This document shows positions 10,482 to 21,586 of a stretch of DNA of 64,000 nucleotides, piece by piece. The position numbers and the translations under genes are program-made. The notes under the pieces were generated by a model. That model was not told where the DNA came from and searched no databases. It saw only the letters and a program-made list of their open reading frames with translations. Each line of letters begins with the position of its first letter. Within the stretch, counting starts at the first letter, position 1. The stretch spans positions 2,108,001-2,172,000 of the forward strand of contig NC_135261.1 in assembly GCF_964204865.1 (NCBI RefSeq), written 5' to 3'. Source of the stretch: Styela clava (lineage: Eukaryota > Chordata > Ascidiacea > Stolidobranchia > Styelidae).

Positions 10482-12747
10482 AAATAAATTAGTACAGACT
10501 TCAGTATATAAAAACTTAGATGATATAAACTAATATGAACAATCAATTATTTTATATTAGCTATCTGATATAAATCCAAATAACTTGAAAACCCAAACAA
10601 ACAGAATGCAAAGATATCTGGAAGGCAAGCCATGACTTTAAAAGACTGGTCAACACTAGACAATATGGAACAGATGAAGAATTCACACATTCGATGGCCA
10701 GTATGGCCAACAGTGATGGCAAATTGTATGATTTAACAGGCAACATAATACAAGTAATCACCAATTCACTTTGGTTCTCAATAATTAATCGTGAAAAAAA
10801 CTTGAAAAGTAAGCGAACAAACAGAATGCAGCAATACCCAGAAGTCGAGCGAACTCTAAATTTAAAAACGAACGTCCCCACCTACCAACAAAAACCCGGG
10901 ATTCGAATCTCAAAGTTCGAGTCAAAATTACCTTCAACTTCTGAAGTCCAAGAATTTTTGTCAGCTTTGTAGTCTGAATACTTCACAGCCCTAGATATGA
11001 ATCCCAACTGATCGATTGAGAAAACAATATCCTCGAAATCTTAATAAAACCTCTTTCTATACTAGAAATTATTGAAGCATGAACTGCCAGAACAATTCTA
11101 TCCATACACACTGTAATCCATGCTGTCATTAATCGCTTTGGTGATTCCATTAGTTAAATTGAAGACAAATCTGGCATGATGATAATCAAATTCCAGTAGC
11201 TTCCATTGCAGTTATCCTAAACTTAATTCTACTATTTACCTGAATCCTATTTTATTGAAAACACAAAAAATCAAAAATTATGTCAAAAAGTGAAGATAAA
11301 AATAGTCCGGTCAATTATAGTACATTAATATTTTTCAACAACAAGAAATAAATGAAACAGAGCGTGACTAGCCAGAAACATACATGCCATACAGACATCT
11401 GCCAGTGCTGCTATTATTCGCTTTCATATTTCTTAGCGAGATTTAGATTGAACTGAAGTAGGCAAGACCAAATAAAATTGTACGTAGTGGCATATTGATG
11501 TTTGACAGTTGCCAATAAGGATTCAACATGCATTTTTCAATACGATAATTTATATGCTTTTTGCTTACTGGGAGCAAAGATGTAAACACAGGAAAAATGG
11601 CCACTGAGCAATGTGATTTGGCAGTATGTTTCGTAATGTTCGCCAGGGTTGTTCCAATTTAAAACATTTCCAATTTCCAATTTCAAAATTGTCAATTTTT
11701 TTCGGGGATCTTTTCTAGACTAGGTTACCGAATGAGAGAAATTTCAAAATTGTATTATGATATTTTATTTGCTTTTGGTAACCTCGCTTTCGTCATTAGC
11801 TTGCTAGACATAAAACACAGCAGTAAGAAAAGTTTCGAAAAAATGAATATTTCATTTGAAGCAAAACCACCAGCAAATTGGCAATTTCAATGCTAAACAG
11901 GTAAAATAAATTGTCAAATAAAATTCCTAAATTTTTTCAAAAAGCTAAGATGAGGTGAATAGAAATAATGGCAGTAAAATGATGATACATAAAATATGCT
12001 TACATTGGTATACTTCAGATTACTAATTAACAAAAATCAATAGAGCATGAATTGACAGGATTTTTGCACCATAATTGGGTATTACTTTTGCTGCCAGTTC
12101 ACACACCATTGATTTTTAGGTTGAAATGAGGGTCAAATACACCAATTAGAAAGGACATCACATTTGTTCGAATATATATATTTGAGGGTCTGCAATATTC
12201 AGAAAGCAATTTAGCATGAGGCAAATAATAAACTCTGCCAATGTTTTGAATGTCCATGCCAGTTGTTCTCACTCAAACGATGGTGCGCGTCCCCCCCTCC
12301 CCCCCAGTGAAGCTAATTAAAAATAAAAATATTTGTTTGTTTTGGCCTGCTTTATTTTGGATATTTATATTTTTTTATTGTTTGGAGATTGCGATTCCAT
12401 CCACCTACTTTCTGCGTGTTTTTTGAATGAAAAATATACTTTCTCGTTACTATCTGTTATTTGTAGACTATTGTCAGCTAGATATTTTTTAGGTTGGGCG
12501 CGAGACTTGTAAAATTCTAAAAAGGGGGCGCCGCTTAAAATGTTTGTAAAACCCTTATGAAGTGTATCTGTATAGAAATTCAAAACGTTAGCAAAACTTC
12601 AATCATTTGCTTCTTGCTGGTAGATAAATGTTCTGCAATATTTGTTTAATTTTTCTAAATTGTTCAGGCAAGGAATTTTTAGTTGAAACTACATACTACA
12701 AGCAGATTTTCAATTTGCTATTCCATTACTGCTAATGTTGCGAAATT
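10482..12747. other. long intergenic stretch, no gene supported
   Basis: A 2.3-kb AT-rich region. Short open frames at 10,561-10,972 overlap on both strands and show no recognisable domain. Around 12,255-12,310 a C-rich run after CCAGTTGTTCTCACTC looks like an eroded hAT end, but no mate was found. The segment 11,640-11,960 is rich in CAATTTCCAATTT-like words. I see no RNA gene. Confidence 0.35.
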
Positions 12748-12964
12748 GGTACTCCCGTAGTATGTGTACCAGGTTAGGGTTAATAAGCCATAATTTTATC
12801 CCGATTTTCCTTATTTTCGTTCTGTTATGAGTTCGGGGACAGTTTGTGTTAGCCAAGTAAATATACCCCCTGTCCATAGTTTCAGTCCCTTTAGACAACT
12901 TGACGTAAAAAAGGAAAAACAAAATTAGTTACCTCCATATTGGTACACATACTACTGGAGCGCC
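12748..12964. mobile_element. foldback MITE, copy C
   Basis: The left end is GGTACTCCCGTAGTATGTG followed by TACCAGGTTAGGGTTA. The right end is GGTACACATACTACTGGAG followed by CGCC. The interior contains GAGTTCGGGGACAG as in the other copies. Flanks GCGAAATT and ACAAAATC agree at 5 of 8 positions, consistent with a worn TSD. Confidence 0.75.
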
Positions 12965-13433
12965 ACAAAATCAAATATATTCAGAATTTCAGACCATTCA
13001 AAATTAAAATCAACTACAAGAGGGATTCTATGTCTATGCTTTCCTAACAATACCTTTCTTGATCTAGCAAATCAAATATTGAACATATTTCGAAACATTT
13101 CGATAAAAATTTGAAGTACAGTAAATAGGAAACAGTCAGAATTTCAGATATGGTGAATGAGAAACTATTATTTTAAGCTTTTAATGATAAACTCCCTAAA
13201 CTGGAAAATGACTCAAATTAAAATGAGTAAAAGGTACAAGCTTGTATCGGACTGCCCCAGTCCTTCATAAATGCTAAATCAGAAAATATTACTATACTGA
13301 AAATAACTAGTATAAGAACTATTATCATTGAAAACTCGTTCGTGACGCAGTGGCAAAAAATGTTGTTCTATATCGATGACAAACAAAACCAATAAACTGA
13401 AATGCTGAAAATTTTTACCATGAGAATACCTCC
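12965..13433. other. intergenic DNA, no gene seen
   Basis: AT-rich stretch between MITE copy C and the hAT-like element at 13,442. No open frame, RNA gene or repeat could be supported. Confidence 0.4.
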
Positions 13434-13441
13434 TACAATAG

Positions 13442-13771
13442 GAGTGGAAGTGGTGACTCCTCTTCGGCCCATCAGGCTAATCAGGCTATGGGCCGCGGCC
13501 CATCAAGTTGTGTAAAGAAACTATTCACTTGGCTAACACAAACAGTCCCCAAACTCATAATAAAACTATAATGTAAAAAATCTGAACAAAATTTTGCCCT
13601 AACCCTAACCTGGTACACATACTACAGGAGTTTATTTTTTGGTTCGAATATTGACAATTTTGTAAAAATTGAAAATTTTGGTAAGATAATTGAATTTTTC
13701 CTGACGGGGCCGCGGCACATCAAGCTTGTGACCCCGGCCCATGGGTCGTAGAGGAGTCACCACCCCTGTAG
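13442..13771. mobile_element. non-autonomous hAT-like element with 8-bp TSD TACAATAG
   Basis: TACAATAG occurs at 13,434-13,441 and 13,772-13,779. Both ends carry the inverted motif GTGGTGACTCCTC (as GAGGAGTCACCAC on the right), followed inward by CGGCCCAT-type sequence. The outermost bases match only partly. A half copy of the foldback MITE is nested inside (13,528-13,631). Confidence 0.75.
13528..13631. mobile_element. half copy of the foldback MITE (copy D)
   Basis: Contains AACAGTCCCCAAACTC in the middle and then CCCTAACCTGGTACACATAC with TACAGGAG at the end. Only the right half of the MITE is present. The duplicated host sequence GGGCCGCGGC(C/A)CATCAAG on both sides (13,491 and 13,707 regions) suggests it lies within a repeated part of the host element. 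Confidence 0.6.
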
Positions 13772-13939
13772 TACAATAGTTCCCACTGGAAGATGTTCCA
13801 TTAATATAAAATTCGCCCTACCGCTAACGTTTTTTTGGCAGTAATTTTCTGGACCAATTTTTCGTGGAAGGGATACTAATGGATGAAATTGCATGAAGAT
13901 TATTTACAAAAGTCCGCAGTTTTTTTCATAAAGTCAGTT

Positions 13940-14812
13940 TCACCAATAAAGGTTTTTATTAACTGCACTCACTACGCTGCCGAACCAGGACTTTGCAAAA
14001 CTTCCCACTGCTTCTGTATATCCAGGCCGCGCCACACTTTGTTTATTTTCTTCCTTATTAGGGGAATCCCCCAAGTCCTCTTCTAAATAGGGGGGTAACT
14101 CGTCTGATCTGTCTGCATCATCGAAGGAAACGAGGACTTCCTCCCCGCTTTCGTTCTTCATGACTTGTTTCGCTGTCATTTTCCGTGTGTTATGGATTGC
14201 GTGGACAAGACTTTCCGCATGCATGTCAGATCGGGCTCGGATAGTACATCTTTGCGACGCCATGTTAAACGTAATCGAAATAACGCCAGTTACTCGTAGG
14301 AGCTCATTTGTACACTCTTGTTTTTTATCCTCCCCATCAAGTCCTTCGATTTGGAGCATTATGACTTTAGCTTTTTTGTTACCCCCCAAGAACTTCACTG
14401 GTTCTTTGCCAGCTTTTCTAGCGTTTCTCATCCCAGCCCTGGTAATAACACCACTGTTATTTTCAACAGACACTGGACGGACATTACATTTGCTTAAAAA
14501 CAAGATCTCCGACGCTAATTTTTTACAATCATCATTAAAATTTTCTTTCCCAGCAATTTTGTTTAGCAAACTCTGCAATCCGACAGTATTTTGAAAATGA
14601 TGAAGCTGGCGTTCGTTGCGTACCGCTTCTTGTGCAAGGTAGCGCAATGCATGCAAAGCTTCAATAATAACCACTGAAGGCTGCTCATCTGGGTCAGTAA
14701 ATATGAGCAAAGAATTTACGTCGTTCCGAAGCATGTATTGACGATTAGTGTGCACACTGGCAAGCCTCCGAAGTTCTTTGACAATTGATAATGAAGTTGC
14801 CGTCGTCGCCAT
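13940..14812 (-). CDS. ARMC1: armadillo repeat-containing protein 1 (ARMC1)
   Basis: A 290-residue single-exon protein, close to the length of vertebrate ARMC1. The N-terminal half (about 8-108) has armadillo-type helices, including SVVIIEALHALRYLAQEAV and VGLQSLLNKIAG. A basic linker (GMRNARKAGKEP) leads to a heavy-metal-associated-like ferredoxin fold at about 145-215 (KVIMLQIEGLDG, VTGVISITFNMASQRCTIR) that lacks the CxxC metal pair. The C-terminal tail (YTEAVGSFAKSWFGSVVSAV) is amphipathic, matching the ARMC1 tail linked to mitochondrial association. In the family this protein is tied to mitochondrial distribution and the MICOS-linked assembly. The stop is TGA at 13,940-13,942. The intronless form is notable because vertebrate ARMC1 is split into several exons. 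Confidence 0.94.
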   Translation of the reverse strand: MATTATSLSIVKELRRLASVHTNRQYMLRNDVNSLLIFTDPDEQPSVVIIEALHALRYLAQEAVRNERQLHHFQNTVGLQSLLNKIAGKENFNDDCKKLASEILFLSKCNVRPVSVENNSGVITRAGMRNARKAGKEPVKFLGGNKKAKVIMLQIEGLDGEDKKQECTNELLRVTGVISITFNMASQRCTIRARSDMHAESLVHAIHNTRKMTAKQVMKNESGEEVLVSFDDADRSDELPPYLEEDLGDSPNKEENKQSVARPGYTEAVGSFAKSWFGSVVSAVNKNLYW

Positions 14813-14928
14813 GATGCTGTATGATCGATATTCACAAAAATGCCAGCAGAATTAAGTTATTTTATTAAACTACATTGAAAGTGCTTATACACAAGATTCA
14901 ACTAACTCTAGAGACAGAGATAAAGGGT

Positions 14929-16207
14929 CTGGTATGGTTTAGTACCACATGCACTTCTAGTTGGCCTGGCTCAACAATTTTTGCATATGTCAATCCTAAC
15001 CCCAGCCTGACTACATCACCAGAAAAGTACGTCATTTCCACGTCACAGTGGCGTAATGAGGCTCACCAAAGTATGCGGATGGTCGTCCAAAGCGCGCAGA
15101 CGATCACCTGAAATCTAGCAAGCTATTTCTCTCGTTTTCTCGTCACTGGATCACGATAGGAAAGAGATCGCCGACTTCAGCGAGTTTGTTATCAGCGACG
15201 CAGATGCCATTTCGGGCTATCGTAATTTTTAATTTAGCAAGCCCTATGACGTGATGGTGACATAAATTTTGGATGTCATAGCCAGGTGGTTGGGGTTAGG
15301 TATAACTGGTCTCGTGTAGTTTCGTACCTAACGTACTTCTAGTAGGCGTAGCATAACAATTTTTTGATATGTCAATCGTAACCCCCATCTGACTACGCCA
15401 TCCAAAAATTATGTCACTACGACATCACAATCACGTCATAGAGCTTGCCAAATATAAGTACGATCGCCCGGAAATGGCATCGGCGCCAACAATAAAGAAC
15501 TGACTAACGTCATCGATCTCTCTCCTATTGGGATCGTAGCGACTTTGGTAGCAACGAGAAAACGAGAGAAATAGCTGTTCGATTCAAGTGCAGTTTTAAG
15601 TATTCTGTGGCGTCTGCAGCTGCCTCAAAACCATGGCGGTATTTCCATACCATGGCCGCTATGGCCAAACCTATGGCAACTGATTTTTTAGCTGCCACAA
15701 ACCAATGACGAGCTGCCGTTAGCGCGGCAGCAAATTCAAAACCAATGGCAGGTAAAATTTTGCTGCCGTAACCACGGCAGGTGGGCCGTAACGACAGGGC
15801 TGTCCCTTATGATGACAAATATTGGGTAAGTTTTTCTTATGGATACAGTTTTGATGGATTTGGGGTTAGGGTTAGGGTTTAAGTAGATATAATTCCGCAT
15901 GATCAATTGAAATCTGGTACATTATTTTGTGATTATACCGTAATACTGATACGTTAACTGAATAGCGCTATAAAACCATGGCTGCCACGGTTCATTCGTG
16001 GCAAGAGCTGCCATGAAGTGGTAAAAACTGAGCCTCGTTCGATTTTTCGTACCGGTATAGTTTGAGGGCTCTATTACGTCACTGTGACGTCGTAGTGACG
16101 TAATTTTTGGATGGCGTAGTCAGGTGGGGGTTAGGAATGACACGTGAAACAATTGTCATGCTACGCCCACTCGAAGTATGTTAGGTACCGGTACGAAACT
16201 ACATAGG
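14929..16207. repeat. palindrome-rich foldback repeat block, copy 1
   Basis: A long inverted pair occupies 15,316-15,444 and 16,068-16,202 (left TAGTTTCGTACCTAACGTAC, right GTTAGGTACCGGTACGAAAC; both contain the TGACGTAATTTTTGGATGGC word or its inverse). A second inverted pair relates about 15,180-15,300 to 15,365-15,500, and a diverged third arm is at 14,929-15,064. The core is rich in CCATGG and CTGCCGT words and includes GGGTTAGGGTTAGGG at 15,855. It is non-coding. The segment from 15,144 recurs at 37,141. Confidence 0.7.
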
Positions 16208-16255
16208 TAGGCTACCAGTACGGGGTAGGTACGGTACGGTACCGGCACAGAAATA

Positions 16256-16601
16256 GGATAGGATTTACATATTTATCCCGGGGGAGAGGAAAGCCGATAA
16301 GACAGCTCATCTATATGGTGAACCACGGCCTCTCGTCCAGTTACCGGTACCATTCCAAGTCGGGTACCGGTATGGGTTTAGTTATATTGTTTGTTTTCGG
16401 AAGCATGGACTTGACGGTGGAGGAAGCCGTAACCGACCAGCGGTTACGTGAACCACCCAACGACGGTGAGGAGTCCAGCAATCCTCTCGCACATAACCAT
16501 CCCTGCATGAGATTCGAACCTGCGAACCCACGCAGAGTAATTAGAGGTGCGGTGGATAGCGTATTGCTAACGCTTAGTCCTTTGAGCCACACCGCCGCGC
16601 C
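16256..16601 (-). mobile_element. tRNA-derived SINE, copy 4, with exact empty site elsewhere in the window
   Basis: On minus, the head starts GGCGCGGCGGTGTGGCTCAA, with an A-box-like TGGCTCAAAGGAC and a B-box GGTTCGAATCT about 65 nt later. The tail ends near ATGTAAATCCTATCC. GAAATA flanks both sides (16,250-16,255 and 16,602-16,607). The paralogous segment at about 38,511-38,527 reads GGCACAGAAATATGAAAAT with no insert, which fixes the boundaries. Length is 346 bp. Confidence 0.92.
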
Positions 16602-17189
16602 GAAATATGAAAATCCTGACCTACCGGTATGCTACCAGGTAGCGTGGCCTATTTATTTTTCTCTCCCGTAATGATGGATAAATTATAGACACTTTAGGCT
16701 AAATATTTTGATATCAAATTAATCTAAGCTGGCATTCCATTTTAAACTTTTCCGTGGCAGAAAAATTTGACAACACGCAAAGCGAACAGACAGCATAATG
16801 AGCATAAGCTAAAAGCCCAAAGTGGTGAAATGCGAATTCTGGTTGTGTCATTTGCGCGAACAAACTTTGTAGTTTTGCGAGAACTTTGGGCGCGGAGTAT
16901 TTGTGTAAACCGTAAATATTTGTGGTCAGCAATTTTTGCAGGAATGCATTAACCTATATGAGAAATCATTTTAAAAATGTATATTAAAGATAATAATCCT
17001 TTATGCAAATAGATTTTCGCAAGAACGAAATTTTACGATTATAAAATTCAATGGAAAACCTTCTGGGAGAAGACCTTACTATCTGTTAGTTGGGGCTTAT
17101 CTTGTGCTGGATATTTTTGAGGTTAGGCGCCAGACCTTTTACATTTCAGAACAGTGAGATTGAAACTACTGCCGTTGAAAAAAAGCGAG

Positions 17190-17262
17190 CGCCCGATAAG
17201 GGACTTGAACCCTTGACCGTTGGATTAAAAGTCCAACGCTCTACCGACTGAGCTAACCGGGC
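17190..17262 (-). tRNA. tRNA-Lys(TTT)
   Basis: 73-nt cloverleaf. The acceptor GCCCGGT pairs with ATCGGGC, followed by discriminator G. The anticodon loop is CTTTTAA, stem TTGGA/TCCAA, and T arm AAGGG/CCCTT around TTCAAGT. Internal boxes TAGCTCAGTCGG and GGTTCAAGTCC are intact. A run of seven T follows on the minus strand (Pol III terminator). Confidence 0.97.
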
Positions 17263-18825
17263 TTACAATAACAACGAATCAGATTTGAATCTGAATTCAA
17301 CTTGCTACGTTTGCAATTCTCATTTCAATTTATGCTATGTTACTCCAATAACACAGCACTCGCGAATTTTATCCACAATGAAGAATTTCATTCAAAGACA
17401 TTTGAAATTTATTTATTAATTTTGCTTCCACTCAACACATTACTTCGTGATTGTTTGGGTGAGCGTGTTGGGTGACCGAACACCTACTACTTCTTTTATC
17501 AATACCTTTCCATCTAAAATCTGTACGTTTCAAACCTTACTCTAGGTTTGTTCGCTTTCCCGATTCTATAATCAGTTACTTTTACTTTTGTTTTTATCTA
17601 TTTTTTTATCGTCTATTGCTGATTATGGAGTCGAAATAAACTTATACTTATACTTATACCTTAATCAAGCTATCTCGGCAAATGTAAACAAATCCCAAAC
17701 GATAAGAATAGCCTAGACGTGTCGGCTGAAAAAGCTTTATATTTGAACTCACCATGCTAGCGGTGTGTTTATGTTACACAAGTTAGACGACCGAATGATT
17801 TACGTTGGTATTTTTTTTTTTATCTTTTTATACTTGTTCGTGTGTGTAAGATTGGTAAATTGGCACGTGTATTTTTTACATGTTTTGACTTTATTTAAAG
17901 CTTTACCGGTTTTACCAATAAATTTTGTGTTCATTGTTTGTGTAAGTTATTTTTTCGGGGAAATCAAACTAATTTTTTAATTATATCCACGAATAACTTG
18001 AAAGGTCCATGAAAGATTGCACAAATTTAATCAGAATTTACATCGCCATTTCGTGTCCAATAAATCTCAACAATGCAACGAAAGACAGTGAAACTTAGTT
18101 TAAATTGATCTGAAATTGTCCGGGTGACAAAATTCTATTTGTCGTTGTCGAACTATCAAAGCCCAATATTGCACCTCAAATAGCGAATCTCTTATAATGT
18201 AACCGTTCATTCAAAATATCGCACATGTTTGCAGCACCTTAAAGTGTTCTCCGGGTGAGGTTCTTTCTGGTTGTTTCCCCGAGCATTGATTTCCCTATTT
18301 ATGTCCGTAACCATGACCAATTGGGAATACGTCAACAATGACGTAACAATTGCAATTTATGTAGCCGCTCGGACACTTCTTTGTCCAGACAGATATTGAT
18401 GCACATGTGTAAACATTGCTTTCTTATATCGATTTTGGATTTAATTTGTCAGTTTTCAGTAGTGTTTCCGAAAATGAGTTGTAAGTTAAATAACCTGATT
18501 GCAATTATGTCTTTTGAGCAGCTTTAGTTTTGTTGAAATATATTCAAAAATTAGTCCTAGAAAAACTGTGATATAAAAATATATGAAGAACATGTAAACC
18601 AGTTCGCAAGCGCCAACTCTCCTAAACACTTTTAAAATAAGCATCAAAATTTTGGTAAAATAGGGGAAAGTTTTCTGGGGTCAAGGGTCAAGGAAACACC
18701 CATGTCTTTCCATAACTGTTGGAGGGGATGGTTATTTTAGGCGAATTCAGTAAACCATTCACGGACATGGGCCAAGGAATAGTTCACCGGTTATTTGTGG
18801 ATACATAAACTTTGTGCTGCTGCGA

Positions 18826-18898
18826 ACCCGGTTAGCTCAGTCGGTAGAGCGTTGGACTTTTAATCCAACGGTCAAGGGTTCAAGTCCCATATCGGGCG
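18826..18898 (+). tRNA. tRNA-Lys(TTT), mismatched, possible pseudogene
   Basis: Same 73-nt frame as its neighbours with intact anticodon arm. Position 1 is A instead of G (unpaired with C72), and the T stem reads CCCAT instead of CCCTT, giving a second mismatch. A TTTT terminator follows. It is probably decaying. Confidence 0.8.
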
Positions 18899-19685
18899 TT
18901 ATCTTTTCCCTCGACGATTGTATTTCAATCTCACTGGTCGTAAAATACTAATAAGGAAATTGAGATAAAAAAAAAGAACAACAACGGCATAGTAACGAAA
19001 CGATTGATATAAAAGTTATATACAACACTTCAACCACTTTTTGAGTACTGAAAAAGGAAAATCGATTTGTTCCATTAGTCACAGATAGGAGTGATTTTTC
19101 TCGGCAATAACTATCATCCCAAACAAGCACGGGATTTCTCTCTATATCATGCTCTCTTTATCTATATCATGATAAATTATAGACACTTAGGCTAAATATT
19201 TTGATATCAATTCAATCAAAGCTGGCATTCCATTTTAAACTTTTCCGTGGCTGGCAGAAAATGTTGACAACACGCAAAGCGAACAGACAGCATATTGAGC
19301 ATAAGCTAAAAGCTTAAAGTGGTGAAATGCGAATTCTGGTTGTGTCATTTGCGCGAACAAACTTTGTAGTTCTGCGAGAACTTTGGGCGCGGAATATTTG
19401 TGTAAACCGTAAATATTTGTGGTCAGCAATTTTTGCAGGAATGCATTAACCTATATGAGAAATCATTTTAAAAATGTATATTAAAGATAATAAACCTTTG
19501 TGCAAATAGATTTTCGCAAAAACGAAATTTTACGATTATAAAATTCAATGGAAAACCTTCTGGGAGGAGACCTTACTATCTGTTAGTTGGGGCTTTTGTG
19601 TGCTGGATATTTTTGAGGTTAGGCGCTAGACTTTTAACATTTTAGAACAGTGAGATTGAAACTACTACCGTTGAAAAAAAGCGAA

Positions 19686-19758
19686 CGCCCGATAAGGGAC
19701 TTGAACCCTTGACCGTTGGATTAAAAGTCCAACGCTCTACCGACTGAGCTAACCGGGC
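19686..19758 (-). tRNA. tRNA-Lys(TTT)
   Basis: Mature sequence is identical to the gene at 17,190-17,262, with all stems paired. A run of seven T follows on minus. Flanks match the other minus-strand Lys genes of the array. Confidence 0.97.
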
Positions 19759-20801
19759 TCACAATAACAACAAATCAGATTTGAATCTGAACCCAACTTG
19801 CTACGTTTGCAATTCTCATTTCAATTTCCCAAAGATCTAAAGAGGAAAAATGATGAGGCTGTTTATATGGAACTATGTTGCGCCTACAACACAGCACTCA
19901 CGAGTTTTATTCACAATGAGGAATTTCATTTAAAATTTATTTATTAATTTTGCTTCCACTCAACACATTACTTCGTGATTGTTTACCTTAATCAAGCTAT
20001 CTCGGCAAATCTAAACAAATCCCAAACGATAAGAATAGCCTAGACGTGTCGGCTGAAAAAGCTTTATATTTGAACTCACCATGCTAGCAGTGTGTTTATG
20101 TTACACAAGTTAGACGACCGAATGATATACGTTGGTATTTTTTTTAATCTTTTTATACTTGTTCGTGTGTGTAAGATTGGTAAATTGGCAAGTGTATTTT
20201 TTACATGTTTTGACTTTATTAAAAGCTTTACCAGTTTTACCAATAAATTTTGTGTTCATTGTTTGTGTAAGTTATTTTTTCGGGGAAATCAAACTAATTT
20301 TTTAACCTATTATATCCACGAATAACTTGAAAGGTCCATGAAAGATTGCCCAAATTTACTCAAAATTAGGCTTACCATATATCTGTGGCAAAAAAACGGG
20401 ACAGTACGGATTGGGCAAGCCAACCTTTGTTCGATTTCGAAGCTCAATATTAGTGAATTTTTTCCATATCCTTGTGGGCAGAATACGGGCGTCAAAATTA
20501 GCTCTTAATCATATTAAAATATCCACTATTGGTTTTTGACTTCATTAAGGGAAATCGCTCTTTTATTCATTAGAATATTTTTTTCACCTTTGATGATTCA
20601 GCGACAGTACGGTTGGATGTTAAATTAATGCATGGTGTTCATACTTCTTATCATACTATGGCATAACAGTTTCTATCTCTATCTTAGGGTTGCCAACCGT
20701 CCTTTATTTCAAAGGACAATCCTTTATTTGAGATTTTTGTCTTTGTCCTTTTTAAGATGATAATTGTCCTTTATTTTTTCCAATATCGATAGTTATAGTA
20801 C

Positions 20802-21391
20802 TGTGGCTGCAGGCATTCGATCCCTTCCTTAGTCTGTTGATGGAATGCTAGCAGACGAATCTAATAACAATTCAATGCAGCGTGACTCGTGTTTCAATAT
20901 TTTAATAGCATGAAAATCCAGCTTCCACAGGACAAAGTCCAGAAATAATGCAGTAATGTCATCAAACATGAAATATTGTGTTCCGGTTAAATGCTAATTG
21001 ATAATTATAATGTTGAAACTGCGGTAACTGACATTGAATTCGGTGCTTCTCTGGCAGATTATTATAACAAACTGTGTAAACAAGAACATAACAATTAATT
21101 ACCTCTTTGTCAAAACAATATGCAACTGAACTCAATACCAGTACCGGTACATATCCTAAGCTCATATTTATACATGCAGATTCAAACAACAAAATTTGAC
21201 ACTAGAATAATATTAATATAGCCATACACGTCTGAACTATACAAGGACAGCACTAACTCGTGTTACAGGCCAGAGACAGGAAATGACATGTTTTCCAGAA
21301 CATTCTAACTAAACGAAAAATTCTAACTATGACGTCATACAATCTCGCCTGTCAATCATTAAAGACACTGCTGCAAACCGCTGCAGTAACA
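20802..21391 (-). repeat. BEL/Pao LTR 1 (3' LTR of locus 1)
   Basis: 590 bp, TG...CA ends when read on plus. It carries C at LTR position 17, G at 81, C at 304 and A at 518. C17 and G81 are shared with the 3' LTR of locus 2 (48,514). Confidence 0.93.
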
Positions 21392-21586
21392 TGGCTCTCC
21401 TGCAAAACAATAACTACCTACTATGTTTTGCAATTATACAAATCGACTCTAAACCTTACTCAATGAACACATAAAATTGAACAGAGTAACATTAAGAAAG
21501 AAACAGCACTATTTACACATAGATTCCTTACAAAATCTAAAGGAAATTACACTTGCGGAACCAACTCTCAATAATTACATATGGGA

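Larger units (their letters stand above)
16676..19168. repeat. tRNA array unit U1 (2.5 kb, internally deleted)
   Basis: Starts at GATAAATTATAGACACTTT. It carries the minus-strand tRNA-Lys and plus-strand tRNA-Lys but lacks the MITE, the variant tRNA-Lys and the tRNA-Asn. The deletion joins CAAATTTAATCAGAA (about 18,037) directly to a segment corresponding to CATCGCCATTTCGTGTCC downstream of Asn in other units. The break lies at the target site of the 480-bp MITE. Short open frames in the spacer recur in every unit and look non-coding. Confidence 0.85.

Noticed and set aside
15855-15880. GGGTTAGGGTTAGGG as an interstitial telomere
   Set aside because: Only two to three TTAGGG-like units occur within a repeat whose second copy (37,870) has fewer; MITE arms also contain GGTTAGGGTTA. 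Chance composition is enough.
17765-17980. Recurring short frames in the array (start MFMLHKLDDRMIY, also near 20,092, 47,804 and 59,327) as a conserved small gene
   Set aside because: The frame is broken or shifted in several units (35,9xx, 39,4xx, 43,8xx), is low-complexity and hydrophobic because of T-rich DNA, and recurs only because the unit is repeated.
18948-19429. Minus frames beginning MLTTNIYGLHKYS and MLVWDDSYCREK repeated in several units as a gene family
   Set aside because: They run across the tRNA spacer, end at different places in each unit and show no domain; they are by-products of repeated non-coding DNA.
20962-21192. 76-residue frame inside each LTR as an accessory or env-like protein
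   Set aside because: It lies wholly inside the 590-bp LTR and has no signal peptide plus transmembrane pattern or known domain. LTR conservation explains its presence in all five copies.
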